The notes under the pieces are model-generated. The model saw only the letters and a program-made list of their open reading frames with translations. It made no database searches and was not told where the DNA came from. A stretch of 44,784 nucleotides of DNA from Cytophagaceae bacterium UBA6715 (GTDB lineage: Bacteria; Bacteroidota; Bacteroidia; Cytophagales; Spirosomataceae). Each line of letters opens with the position of its first letter. Within the stretch, counting starts at the first letter, position 1. The DNA lies in assembly GCA_002454335.1 (NCBI GenBank), contig DKIP01000042.1, forward strand, positions 594 through 45,377, read 5' to 3'. Below, in pieces: positions 1 through 8,385 of this stretch. Made by a program: the position numbers and the translations under genes.

Positions 1-584
1 ACTAATCGCTGGCAATCATCAAACGTTCCATCAATTTCTAAAGCCGTCACGTTGCCACCTAAGGTCGTCAACTGCTTCTCTTGTATATCGGAAACCTTGC
101 CTGTTGGATACAAAATCGTAACCGAAATCCCCGGGGTATTGTAAAATCCTTGCGCAACTGCACCGCCCGTATCACCCGAGGTAGCTACTAGGATGCGGAT
201 TTCTCTTTTGGCTTTAACGAGGTAATGCGACATGATTGCCGCCATAAAGCGCGCACCAAAATCTTTAAATGCCATGGAAGGACCATGAAACAACTCCAGT
301 ACACCGACATTCTCTTCCAAGGAAACCACCGGTGCCTCAAAAGTCATCGACGAGTCGATGATTCCATCAATTTCAGCATCTGTTAAGTCATTCCCCAACA
401 AATTCTTGCAAACGGCTTTGGCAATTTGCGGCAACGAAAGCGTATGAATGGATTCAAAAAAAGAAGCCGACATCACAGGAATTTCATAAGGCATATACAA
501 ACCGTTGTCCGGTGGCAAGCCTCTAAAAATTGCTTCCTGCAAATCTACATCGGCACTTTCGTGTTGTGTGCTGTATAATTTCAT
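1..584 (-). CDS. thrC: Threonine synthase, partial (C-terminus beyond the window)
   Basis: PLP enzyme that converts O-phosphohomoserine to threonine in the cytoplasm. About 194 N-terminal residues are visible. The protein opens MKLYSTQHESADVDLQEAIF, as in the E. coli-type ThrC N-terminal domain. The PLP-lysine segment HGPSMAFKDFGARFM puts the Schiff-base lysine near residue 107, and a SGDTGGAV phosphate-binding loop follows. The ATG overlaps the TGA stop of the upstream comB gene (ATGA), so the two are probably translationally coupled as the last genes of a four-gene operon. The rest of the gene lies left of position 1. A cysteate-synthase paralogue is possible in principle, but the N-terminal domain is that of ordinary ThrC. 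Confidence 0.93.
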   Translation of the reverse strand, partial: MKLYSTQHESADVDLQEAIFRGLPPDNGLYMPYEIPVMSASFFESIHTLSLPQIAKAVCKNLLGNDLTDAEIDGIIDSSMTFEAPVVSLEENVGVLELFHGPSMAFKDFGARFMAAIMSHYLVKAKREIRILVATSGDTGGAVAQGFYNTPGISVTILYPTGKVSDIQEKQLTTLGGNVTALEIDGTFDDCQRL

Positions 585-1282
585 AATACTAATTTATCGC
601 CTTGTAGGTGCGGTAACACGTCATAACGATCCCGCTCCAAACAAAACGTAATATCTTTTTCAATACCTAATCCCAATAAACGATTCACGTGAGATGAATG
701 CTTCACGGCCGTAATTAAGTCGCTGGAAGCCAGATTATATTGCTTCCAAGCCATCAAAGCTGCATCGTCAGCCACATTATATTGACCTACTAGCTCATCA
801 ATGAGCGCCCCCGCAAACAAGGTGTCTTCTAAATTCGGTTTCCCTTTCCAGCCAGCACAAACGACGATGGCATCTCCCGACCAAGCTTTCAAAGCTCGAA
901 CAACAGAAGAAATATTCAAAAACGCCCCCACATACACTCGAGCAGCTTGAACAGAACGACGCAAAGCAACGGTTCCATTCGTCGTAGTTACACAGATTTT
1001 CGCACCTTTCACACGATCTACCTGATAAGAAAAAGGGGAATTATCAAAATCAAATCCCGCCGGAGTTACACCATTGCGTTCCGCAGAAATCAAATAACCT
1101 TGCTCCCGATGCGAAGCACAAACATCCACATCTTCCACGGGAATAATTTCGACAGCGCCGTGTGCAAATGCGGTAACCATACACGATGTTGCTCGAAATA
1201 CATCCACAACCACAACCGCTTTCCCCGCTAAATCATAGAGGTGAACTAAATCGGGCGACAAACAGACATCTATTTTCTGCAT
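581..1282 (-). CDS. comB: 2-phosphosulfolactate phosphatase family protein (ComB-like)
   Basis: 233-residue member of the ComB family, Mg-dependent acid phosphatases that convert 2-phosphosulfolactate to sulfolactate. Family hallmarks visible in order: VVVVDVFRATS near the N-terminus, a SAERNG segment, GFDFDNSP, and TTTNGT around residue 100. I place the start at the ATG (MQKIDVCL), one base past the gcvT stop; a TTG three codons upstream would overlap gcvT and is less likely. The 3' end overlaps the thrC start by four bases. The family in coenzyme M makers feeds CoM synthesis. In a Bacteroidota organism a role in sulfolactate or cysteate supply (for example for sulfonolipids) is a reasonable inference, not shown by the sequence. 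Confidence 0.85.
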   Translation of the reverse strand: MQKIDVCLSPDLVHLYDLAGKAVVVVDVFRATSCMVTAFAHGAVEIIPVEDVDVCASHREQGYLISAERNGVTPAGFDFDNSPFSYQVDRVKGAKICVTTTNGTVALRRSVQAARVYVGAFLNISSVVRALKAWSGDAIVVCAGWKGKPNLEDTLFAGALIDELVGQYNVADDAALMAWKQYNLASSDLITAVKHSSHVNRLLGLGIEKDITFCLERDRYDVLPHLQGDKLVL

Positions 1283-1283
1283 A

Positions 1284-2363
1284 TTAAACAAATGGCATTT
1301 TAACGATCTCAGCTTTCAAAGCCTTGTCACGAATGGATATAAAAATTTCTGAACCCGGGTGCGCCGTAGACACATAACCCATTCCGATTCCCTTCGAAAG
1401 CGTAGGCGATTGCGTACCTGAGGTAACCTCTCCAATCACCTCCCCCGCAGTATTTAATATCGGGTAATGCTGACGTGGAATCCCACGATCGATCATCTCA
1501 AATCCTACTAATTTCTTGGAAGGACCTACCGCTTTAATCGCAGCATGATGATCTTTCATGATGAAATCTTTATTGAAAGAAGTAATCCAACCCAAGCCCG
1601 CTTCAATCGGCGAAGTCGTATCATCAATGTCATGACCATACAAACAATAGCCCTTTTCCGTACGCAAGGTATCCCGCGCACCCAAACCGATCGGCTGAAT
1701 GCCTTCCGAAGCACCTGCCGCGAAAATCGCATTCCACATTGCTAGGGCATTTTCGTTCTTCACATAGATCTCAAAACCACCAGCACCCGTATATCCTGTA
1801 TTCGAAATAATGATATCCTCAAATCCAGCCATCGTGCCAATTTTGAAGGTATAATAGGGCATTGCCGACAAATCAACAGCCGTCAATGTTTGTAAAACAC
1901 TCGCTGCCTTAGGACCCTGAACGGCAAATAAAGAATATTCCGCACTTGCATTCGTTAGCTCAACCCCGAAGGTATTGTGCGAAGAAATCCAGTTCCAATC
2001 TTTATCAATGTTGGACGCATTCACGACCAATAAATATTCATTATCCCGAATTTTATAAACCAATAAATCATCGACAATACCGCCTGTTGCGTTTGGCAAA
2101 CACGAATATTGAACTTTGCCATCCACTAATTTCGAAGCGTCATTGGAAGTAACATATTGAATCAAATCCAATGCTCTCTCCCCTTTCACGAAAAATTCAC
2201 CCATGTGGCTCACATCAAAAACCCCCACTCCGTTACGCACACAATTGTGCTCTTCGATCAGATTTGTGTAAAGCACCGGCATGTTATAACCCGCGAAAGG
2301 GACCATTTTCGCACCCAAAGCTACGTGCGTATCATTCAAATGTACTTGCAATAATTCTTCCAT
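1284..2363 (-). CDS. gcvT: Glycine cleavage system T protein (aminomethyltransferase)
   Basis: 359 residues, the normal length for GcvT, which moves the aminomethyl carbon from lipoylated H protein to tetrahydrofolate and releases ammonia. The N-terminus carries MVPFAGYNMPVLY and FDVSHMGEF; the folate-binding domain shows NASNIDKDWNWI, GYTGAGGFEIYV and GLGARDTLRTEKG; the C-terminal barrel has GEVTSGTQSPTL. All are standard GcvT features. The ATG overlaps the stop of the upstream peptidase gene (TAATG), and the stop lies one base before comB. The other glycine-cleavage genes (gcvH, gcvP) are not in the window. Confidence 0.96.
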   Translation of the reverse strand: MEELLQVHLNDTHVALGAKMVPFAGYNMPVLYTNLIEEHNCVRNGVGVFDVSHMGEFFVKGERALDLIQYVTSNDASKLVDGKVQYSCLPNATGGIVDDLLVYKIRDNEYLLVVNASNIDKDWNWISSHNTFGVELTNASAEYSLFAVQGPKAASVLQTLTAVDLSAMPYYTFKIGTMAGFEDIIISNTGYTGAGGFEIYVKNENALAMWNAIFAAGASEGIQPIGLGARDTLRTEKGYCLYGHDIDDTTSPIEAGLGWITSFNKDFIMKDHHAAIKAVGPSKKLVGFEMIDRGIPRQHYPILNTAGEVIGEVTSGTQSPTLSKGIGMGYVSTAHPGSEIFISIRDKALKAEIVKMPFV

Positions 2364-3364
2364 TATTCTCGGTATAAAACTTGTAAAAGGGTTTGGCCCA
2401 CGGTTTTCAACGTGGATTTGTCGATGTTCGATAAATTATCTTGATGGGTGTGGTGGTAGGATCCAAAATCAAATCCGCCATTCACGGGACGTAAATCGAT
2501 GATGTCTATCATCTGAATTTTGGCAACTTCATTCACAGCCGTATGGTCATCAGAAATTCCAAAGGCGTCCGCGTCGATGAACTGTCCCCCAAATCCTAAA
2601 TCTGAGGCTGTTGACCAAATTGAGCGAACTAATCCTGGTGCATATTGCATCGAAGTGCCTTCATGCGGAAAAACCGCACCTTTGGCACCCACCATATCCA
2701 ATAAAATTCCATAGTAAGGTCGGTAGTTTTCAGGCATCAAATGCGCAGCCCAGTATTGGGAGCCTAGGGCCCAGCTTAAAGGATTCCCCGCTGCCATGTC
2801 GTGCGGCTCTCCATGATCTTCCAAATCAAAAAACACAAAATCAACCCCGACCGCAGGCTTGTCATTCGTTGACGATAGAACACGCGCCAATTCAATCATG
2901 ACGCCAACACCCGATGCGCCATCATTCGCAGCATCAATCGGCTCATCTTTCCGAACAGAATCTTTATCGGCGATTGAACGGGAATCCCAGTGCGCAGCGA
3001 TTAAAATGCGTTTTGCCGCGGCCGGATTAAACGATGCGATGATATTAAGGCCTTGCATTTTTTTACCATCGTACCGATTTGCTTCGAAAGGCTGCTCAGA
3101 AACTTGCAAACCATAGGATTTCATCTTGGCTACAATCCATGCTCCACAGGCTTGTTGCGCGGGAGAATTGGGTACACGAGGCCCGAAAGCTACTTGTTTG
3201 GCAATAAAGGCATAGGCCGAATCCGCGGCAAAATCCGGTGTTGGAACTAAACTAGGAGCCGATGTGGTTTCTTGAGTACCTGTTTGGAAAGATTGGTATC
3301 CGTAATAAACTCCAGAAAGAACGAGGAGTACCAATAACAATAGCGCAATGCGGGAGCGATTCAT
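2363..3364 (-). CDS. M28 family peptidase, glutaminyl-peptide cyclotransferase-like
   Basis: 333 residues with an N-terminal hydrophobic anchor (IALLLLVLLVLSGVYYGY), so exported or membrane-tethered. The zinc-peptidase fold of family M28 is clear: AAHWDSRS (ligands His125 and Asp127), DAANDGASGVG, the FDLEDHGE loop and HTHQDN near the C-terminus. The W after the first His and the DLEDHGE stretch resemble bacterial and animal glutaminyl cyclases, which form N-terminal pyroglutamate, more than aminopeptidases. Start chosen at ATG 3364 (MNRSRIALL); an in-frame TTG five codons upstream gives a less typical signal sequence and overlaps a possible -7 element. First gene of the operon with gcvT, comB and thrC. 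Confidence 0.82.
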   Translation of the reverse strand: MNRSRIALLLLVLLVLSGVYYGYQSFQTGTQETTSAPSLVPTPDFAADSAYAFIAKQVAFGPRVPNSPAQQACGAWIVAKMKSYGLQVSEQPFEANRYDGKKMQGLNIIASFNPAAAKRILIAAHWDSRSIADKDSVRKDEPIDAANDGASGVGVMIELARVLSSTNDKPAVGVDFVFFDLEDHGEPHDMAAGNPLSWALGSQYWAAHLMPENYRPYYGILLDMVGAKGAVFPHEGTSMQYAPGLVRSIWSTASDLGFGGQFIDADAFGISDDHTAVNEVAKIQMIDIIDLRPVNGGFDFGSYHHTHQDNLSNIDKSTLKTVGQTLLQVLYRE

Positions 3365-3368
3365 CCGG

Positions 3369-3376
3369 TAAAGATA
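3369..3376 (-). promoter_or_regulatory. Possible -7 element for the M28-gcvT-comB-thrC operon
   Basis: On the minus strand the sequence reads TATCTTTA, one mismatch from the Bacteroidota -7 consensus TAnnTTTG, and ends four bases before the ATG at 3364. No convincing -33 TTG is seen at the right spacing. If used, the mRNA would begin at or next to the start codon. Confidence 0.3.
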
Positions 3377-3449
3377 CAAATAAGGTTTTAAGATTTGAAA
3401 CGCTGAGAAGGTTATGTACCTTGCAGACTAATATTATAAAGACAAGGGT

Positions 3450-5690
3450 ATGAACCCCAAAGAAGAACGATTTTTAAAAGGAATTCAGCAGGAATTACTC
3501 GATTTTTTCGAGCTGAATGACTACCGATCCTACTCCCTGAATCAGATAAATAAAGCTTTTGCGATTCGAGACCGCAAGACGAAAGAACTCTATGGCGACG
3601 CATTATCTCGTTTAGCCCAAGAAGGACGCTTACTCCGACAAGCCGATGGTAATTACCGATATGACAACGAATCTTTCGTTGTAGAGGGCCGAGTAGACCA
3701 TGTCAACTCGCGTTTTGCTTTTGTCGTGGTTGAGGGAGAAGGAAAGGATATTTGGGTGGCGACTGCCGACTTAAATAATGCCAAAGATGGCGACCGGGTA
3801 CGTGTACAAGCCCGTAAACCTTCCGAAAAAAAGAAGAATGACCGTCCTGAGGGAGAGGTTATTGAGATTTTGGAACGCGGTTCCGTTGACATCGTGGGCG
3901 TAATTCAAGTGACACCACATTATGCCTTTTTGATTCCAGATTCAAAGAAAATCTACGAAGATATTTACGTGCCTCGCACGGAAGTGATGGGCGCAAACCA
4001 CCTTGACAAAGTGATTGTCGAGGTTACCCGTTGGGGTAGCCCAGGCAAAAAAGCAGAAGGTCGGGTGATTAAAGTATTAGGTAAAGCTGGTGAAAATGAG
4101 ACTGAAATGCACTCGATTTTAGCCGAATTTGGCTTACCCTATGAATTTCCTGCTGACGTAGAATACGCCGCCGAATCCATAAATACGACAATTCCTAAAG
4201 AAGAAATCAAAAAACGCCGCGATATGCGGAAGGTTTTGAGTTTCACAATTGACCCCATTGATGCCAAAGATTTTGATGATGCATTAAGCTATGAAGTCTT
4301 GAAAAATGGCAACGTGGAGATTGGTGTTCACATCGCGGATGTTTCCCATTATGTGAAACCGGGTAGTTTATTGGATCAAGAGGCTTACAAACGCGCTACT
4401 TCCGTTTATTTGGTCGATCGCGTCGTGCCGATGTTGCCAGAAAAATTGTCTAATGGTTTATGTTCCTTACGCCCAAACGAGGATAAATTAACATTTTCAG
4501 CGGTTTTCGAATTTGATGCGAACGGACTTATTGTCAAAGAATGGTTTGGCAGAACAGTGATTCACTCCGATCGTCGATTTGCTTACGAACAAGCGCAAGA
4601 ATTAATCGAGCATACAGGGGAGGTGACGGATTCATACGAGCCAATCATCAAGGCTTTGAATCAATTAGCACATAAATTACGCGATGCGCGTTTTGCTCAC
4701 GGCTCCGTAAATTTTGAGACGGCAGAAGTCCGTTTTGAATTGGATTCAGCTGGTAAGCCGATAGCGGTACATCCTCGCGTTCGTAAAGATGCGCATAAAT
4801 TGATCGAGGAATTTATGTTATTGGCCAATAAGCGTGTGGCGACTTATGTGCATGATCTAAAGAAAACGGATCCGCGCAATACGATGGTTTACCGGGTGCA
4901 TGAGGCTCCGGATCCCGAGAAATTGCAGGTATTCTCGACGTTCGCCAAGAAATTCGGATATCAAGTAACCACAGAACCTAAGCAAGTAAGTAAATCATTC
5001 AATGCGTTGATGGAATCCATCGAAGGCAAAGGAGAGGAGCATGTCTTGCAGAGTTTAGCCGTGCGGACGATGTCCAAAGCACGTTACAGCACAGATGCGA
5101 TTGGCCACTTTGGTTTGGCATTTCCATTTTATTCACACTTTACAAGCCCGATTCGTCGGTACCCGGATGTAATGACACACCGTTTGCTCCAACATTATTT
5201 AGATGGGGGTGCTTCTCCTGAACGCGCACCTTTGGAAATTCAATGTAAGCATTCGTCGGACCGAGAGAAATTAGCAGCTGATGCGGAACGTGCATCGATC
5301 AAATACAAGCAAGTGGAATACATGAGTTTGCATGAACCTCAAATTTTTGATGGTATCATTACAGGCGTTACGGAATTTGGTTTGTTTGTGGAAATCGGCG
5401 ATACATCTTGCGAGGGACTCGTTCGCATGGTGGATTTAAATGATGACTTCTACGATTTAGATAAGGACAATTTCCGGATTGTCGGGAAATCAAATGGCCG
5501 CGTATTCACCTTTGGTGATGCCGTAAAAGTCAAAGTACGTGATACGAATTTGGCTAAAAGAACCATCGATTTAGAAATGGTGGGGATGCGTGGAGCGGGA
5601 GCTTATGCGAACAATCGCTCAAGGAAACGTGATATGCCTCGCGGTGCACGAAGTTCAAAAGTGATTCCGAGAGGAAAACGAAGAAGATAA
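3450..5690 (+). CDS. rnr: Ribonuclease R
   Basis: 746-residue processive 3'-to-5' exoribonuclease for structured RNA. Domains in order: an N-terminal winged-helix-like region (residues 1-70), two cold-shock OB folds (about 75-220), the catalytic RNB domain with the acidic signature DPIDAKDFDDAL (residues 268-279, the Mg-binding aspartates), an S1 RNA-binding domain starting near residue 628 (DGIITGVTEFGLFVEIG), and a short Arg/Lys-rich tail from about 720. Length and domain order match bacterial RNase R rather than RNase II. The gene stands alone, divergent from the M28 operon, and is followed by a strong hairpin terminator. Confidence 0.96.
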   Translation: MNPKEERFLKGIQQELLDFFELNDYRSYSLNQINKAFAIRDRKTKELYGDALSRLAQEGRLLRQADGNYRYDNESFVVEGRVDHVNSRFAFVVVEGEGKDIWVATADLNNAKDGDRVRVQARKPSEKKKNDRPEGEVIEILERGSVDIVGVIQVTPHYAFLIPDSKKIYEDIYVPRTEVMGANHLDKVIVEVTRWGSPGKKAEGRVIKVLGKAGENETEMHSILAEFGLPYEFPADVEYAAESINTTIPKEEIKKRRDMRKVLSFTIDPIDAKDFDDALSYEVLKNGNVEIGVHIADVSHYVKPGSLLDQEAYKRATSVYLVDRVVPMLPEKLSNGLCSLRPNEDKLTFSAVFEFDANGLIVKEWFGRTVIHSDRRFAYEQAQELIEHTGEVTDSYEPIIKALNQLAHKLRDARFAHGSVNFETAEVRFELDSAGKPIAVHPRVRKDAHKLIEEFMLLANKRVATYVHDLKKTDPRNTMVYRVHEAPDPEKLQVFSTFAKKFGYQVTTEPKQVSKSFNALMESIEGKGEEHVLQSLAVRTMSKARYSTDAIGHFGLAFPFYSHFTSPIRRYPDVMTHRLLQHYLDGGASPERAPLEIQCKHSSDREKLAADAERASIKYKQVEYMSLHEPQIFDGIITGVTEFGLFVEIGDTSCEGLVRMVDLNDDFYDLDKDNFRIVGKSNGRVFTFGDAVKVKVRDTNLAKRTIDLEMVGMRGAGAYANNRSRKRDMPRGARSSKVIPRGKRRR

Positions 5691-5694
5691 CTTG

Positions 5695-5725
5695 AAGCCC
5701 TTGATGAAAATTGAGGGCTTTTTTT
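5695..5725 (+). terminator. Rho-independent terminator of rnr
   Basis: Inverted repeat AAGCCCT ... AGGGCTT with a 12-base loop, followed by a T run, starting a few bases after the rnr stop. The T run is on the plus strand only; the convergent lipoprotein gene ends against it. Confidence 0.85.
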
Positions 5726-6098
5726 ACAGGGGTACACCCGCTTGAAAAGTAATCTCCGTCGCGATGCCCATGGCACTAAAACGAAAGGCGATCGATTTGG
5801 CTTGAGAAGTTTTTTGATTACAATGGGGGCCTGGCTCTAGGAAGTAGATGTAATATTCTTGGTTCCGATCAGCTAATTGCTGGATATCGGGTTTGCCGAG
5901 AATATCCTCCATGTTATTTGACGTCGTCCCACGCAATTCCATTTTATGTGCTTTTAACCAGGCCACTTGCTTAGCTCGTTGGCCATCGCATCCACCTCTA
6001 TCCTTTTTAAACGCTTCTGCGTCAAAACCTGTCAAATCAGGTTGGTGTGTACAGGCAAAAATCAAAAAAGTAAGGAGAATATAAAGTAAGTACTTCAT
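5724..6098 (-). CDS. Small lipoprotein, possibly BamE/SmpA-like fold
   Basis: 124 residues. The N-terminus is a lipoprotein signal with lipobox LIFAC, so the mature protein begins at Cys16 and is probably anchored in the inner leaflet of the outer membrane. The mature part has a conserved-looking core, MEDILGKPDIQQLAD followed by EYYIYFLEPGPHC. The pattern of a short helix, LGKPD, then a Y-rich strand resembles small BamE/SmpA-type lipoproteins, but this is pattern recognition only. Three Cys in the mature part (including PGPHC) could form a disulfide. Transcribed alone, convergent with rnr and divergent from glycerate kinase. Function unknown. Confidence 0.72.
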   Translation of the reverse strand: MKYLLYILLTFLIFACTHQPDLTGFDAEAFKKDRGGCDGQRAKQVAWLKAHKMELRGTTSNNMEDILGKPDIQQLADRNQEYYIYFLEPGPHCNQKTSQAKSIAFRFSAMGIATEITFQAGVPL

Positions 6099-6135
6099 GG
6101 CTGGGGGTTAGCAATACAAATTAAAGAAATGTCCC

Positions 6136-6143
6136 TAACTTGC
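6136..6143 (+). promoter_or_regulatory. Possible -7 element of glycerate kinase
   Basis: TAACTTGC, close to the Bacteroidota -7 motif, four bases before the GTG start. No clear -33 element. Confidence 0.25.
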
Positions 6144-6147
6144 ACAA

Positions 6148-7242
6148 GTGAACATATTAATCTGCCCCGACAAATTCAAAGGATCTTTAAGTGCCCATGA
6201 AGCGGCCGAAGCGCTTGCCAAAGGTATCCTTAATAAACGGAAAAAATCCAGTATTCAATGTATTCCTTTAGCCGATGGCGGGGAGGGAACCTTGGAGGTG
6301 GTCCAACAAATGCATGGGGGACAATGGGTTTCGGTTCAGGTCAAAGATCCGCTCTTTCGCTCTATTGAAGCATCTTATTTGTGGTTGGCCGACCAAAAAA
6401 CAGCCTACATTGAAATGGCGCGTGCGTCAGGCTTAGGATTGTTGCTGAAAAAAGAGCAGAATCCCTTAAAAACAAGTACGTTCGGGACGGGAGAACTAAT
6501 TCGTCATGCGGCGGAAGCCGGTGCGACGAGCATCGTGCTGACGATTGGTGGTTCTGCAACCAATGATGCGGGAATCGGGATGGCGGCAGCCTTAGGTTAT
6601 ACTTTTTTTGACGCCTCGTGTACAGCGCTTGAACCCATTGGTTCAGCACTTGAAAATATCACAGAAATTAAGGGCACAAACCCTTATCCCCATATTCAAT
6701 TCATTGTGTTGAGCGATGTTTCCAATCCCTTACACGGTCCTCAAGGAGCCGCACAGGTTTATGCCAAACAAAAAGGGGCAAACGTCTCAATGGTTAAACA
6801 ATTAGACAATGGTCTAATTAATATGAGCAAGTGGCTTCCTGCCGACATCCCAGGAGCGGGAGCAGCCGGGGGATTAGGTGCGGGAGCAAGGTATTTTTTA
6901 GGCGCTCAGATGGAACCTGGGGCTGAATGGTTGTTAAATAAATTACATATCAACCGGGCCATTCGTAAGGCGGATTTTGTGATTACGGGGGAAGGAAAAA
7001 TCGACCAACAAAGCTGGTCGGGGAAATTAGTATCCAACATCGTTGATCGTGCCGACAAGCAATTAAAGCAATCCATACTAGTCTGTGGGCAGTTTGAGGA
7101 CCCGGAAAAAATACCCTTGTTTTTAGATCCGCGGGAAGTTTATAGCATCATGGATGTTGCATCCAGCTCAACAGATGCGATGGAAAATGCGACGCAATAC
7201 CTAACTCAAATTGGGGAGGCAATTGCCTTGAAGTACCTATAA
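6148..7242 (+). CDS. Glycerate kinase (GarK/GlxK family)
   Basis: 364 residues, usual for the GarK/GlxK family that phosphorylates D-glycerate (2-phosphoglycerate in characterised members). Diagnostic segments: CPDKFKGSLSA at the N-terminus, PLADGGEGTLE near residue 50, IGGSATNDAGIGMA from residue 133, GPQGAAQVYAKQKGA, and FVITGEGKIDQQSWSGK near residue 280. Translation begins at a GTG; the next methionines are inside conserved sequence, so GTG 6148 is well supported. The last six bases overlap the convergent aminotransferase gene. No other glycerate or glyoxylate pathway gene is adjacent. Confidence 0.93.
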   Translation: MNILICPDKFKGSLSAHEAAEALAKGILNKRKKSSIQCIPLADGGEGTLEVVQQMHGGQWVSVQVKDPLFRSIEASYLWLADQKTAYIEMARASGLGLLLKKEQNPLKTSTFGTGELIRHAAEAGATSIVLTIGGSATNDAGIGMAAALGYTFFDASCTALEPIGSALENITEIKGTNPYPHIQFIVLSDVSNPLHGPQGAAQVYAKQKGANVSMVKQLDNGLINMSKWLPADIPGAGAAGGLGAGARYFLGAQMEPGAEWLLNKLHINRAIRKADFVITGEGKIDQQSWSGKLVSNIVDRADKQLKQSILVCGQFEDPEKIPLFLDPREVYSIMDVASSSTDAMENATQYLTQIGEAIALKYL

Positions 7243-8382
7243 TTTTGCGAGTCTTTGGGCGGCTTCTTGAAGCATGTCGTCGTTTTTCGCGAAGCAAAAA
7301 CGCAAAATTCGATCCGCTGGAGGCGTTTCATAAAAAACGGAAACAGGAATCGAAGCAACCTTGAGTTCTTGGGTCAGTCGGACCGCCAAATCTCCATCAG
7401 CCTCATCGCTAATCGCTGAATAGTCGAGGCATTGAAAAAAGCTACCTTGAGAAGGCAAAACTTTCCAGCGGGAGCCTGCAAAAAAGGAGGCAAATAGGTC
7501 GCGCTTTTTTTGATAGAAATCGGATAAACCTAAATAATGTTCAGGTGTTTTCAGGTAATCAGCCAAGGCATACTGAAGCGGTGTTGCACTCGAAAAAGTG
7601 ACCCATTGATGGAGCTTGCGAAACTCACTTGTCAAATATTCGGGCGCTAGGCAATAACCTATTTTCCAACCCGTAATGTGGTAGGTTTTCCCGAAAGAGC
7701 CACAGACAAAACTGCGTTTGCGCAACCCAGAATGCAATAATACGGAGGCATGTTGGGCCCCATCAAACACAATATGTTCATACACCTCATCCGAAATAAT
7801 CAAGATATTCGTTCCTTTCACGATATCCGCAAAAGCATCCAAATCTTCCATTGCCCATACAGACCCCGTTGGATTATGCGGTGTATTCACCATGATCGCC
7901 CGCGTTTGGGGCGTAATCTTTCGTGCCAATTCAGCCCAATCGATTCGAAAACCATCACTTGCCTTTAATTGAATGTGAACTGGAACGCCACCCGCCAAAC
8001 GCACAATGGGATCATAAGCATCATAGGAAGGATCGAACATAATCACCTCATCGCCCGGTGAAACACAGCAATGAACCGCTGCAAAAAGAGCCTCTGTTGC
8101 TCCAGAAACAACAGTTACTTCGGAATTTGCATCCAGGTCAATTCCGTAAAAAGCCCTCGTTTTCTCTGCTATGCTATTTCGCAAGGCAGGAACACCCGCC
8201 ATAGGGGCATATTGATTAAATCCTTTGGAGTAAAATTTGAGCAACTCCTGTAGCTCTTCAGAACAGTCGAAACCCGGAAAACCTTGCGAAAGATTCAGCG
8301 CACCTTGCTCCAAGGCGAGTTGGGACATTTTGGTAAAAATCGTGGTTTGAACCTGCGGCTGTTTGGAAGGAAAATGAATCAT
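7237..8382 (-). CDS. Methionine-type aminotransferase (YbdL/kynurenine aminotransferase-like)
   Basis: 381-residue fold-type I PLP aminotransferase. Seen: LSQGFPGFD near the N-terminus, NQYAPMAGVPALR, the substrate/PLP loop TPHNPTGS, SDEVYEH, and the PLP lysine in SFGKTYHITGWKIGY (Lys232). The LSQGFP and QYAP motifs and overall length fit the YbdL / kynurenine-oxoglutarate aminotransferase group, which prefers methionine and aromatic substrates. The start lies three bases after the nagA stop, so it is in an operon with nagA, although no shared pathway is apparent. It is convergent with glycerate kinase and overlaps it by six bases. Confidence 0.88.
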   Translation of the reverse strand: MIHFPSKQPQVQTTIFTKMSQLALEQGALNLSQGFPGFDCSEELQELLKFYSKGFNQYAPMAGVPALRNSIAEKTRAFYGIDLDANSEVTVVSGATEALFAAVHCCVSPGDEVIMFDPSYDAYDPIVRLAGGVPVHIQLKASDGFRIDWAELARKITPQTRAIMVNTPHNPTGSVWAMEDLDAFADIVKGTNILIISDEVYEHIVFDGAQHASVLLHSGLRKRSFVCGSFGKTYHITGWKIGYCLAPEYLTSEFRKLHQWVTFSSATPLQYALADYLKTPEHYLGLSDFYQKKRDLFASFFAGSRWKVLPSQGSFFQCLDYSAISDEADGDLAVRLTQELKVASIPVSVFYETPPADRILRFCFAKNDDMLQEAAQRLAKL

Positions 8383-8385
8383 GTA

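Noticed and set aside
1..584. Threonine synthase as a cysteate synthase because of the adjacent comB
   Set aside because: The N-terminal domain and PLP-lysine segment are those of ordinary ThrC; the neighbour alone does not justify a change.
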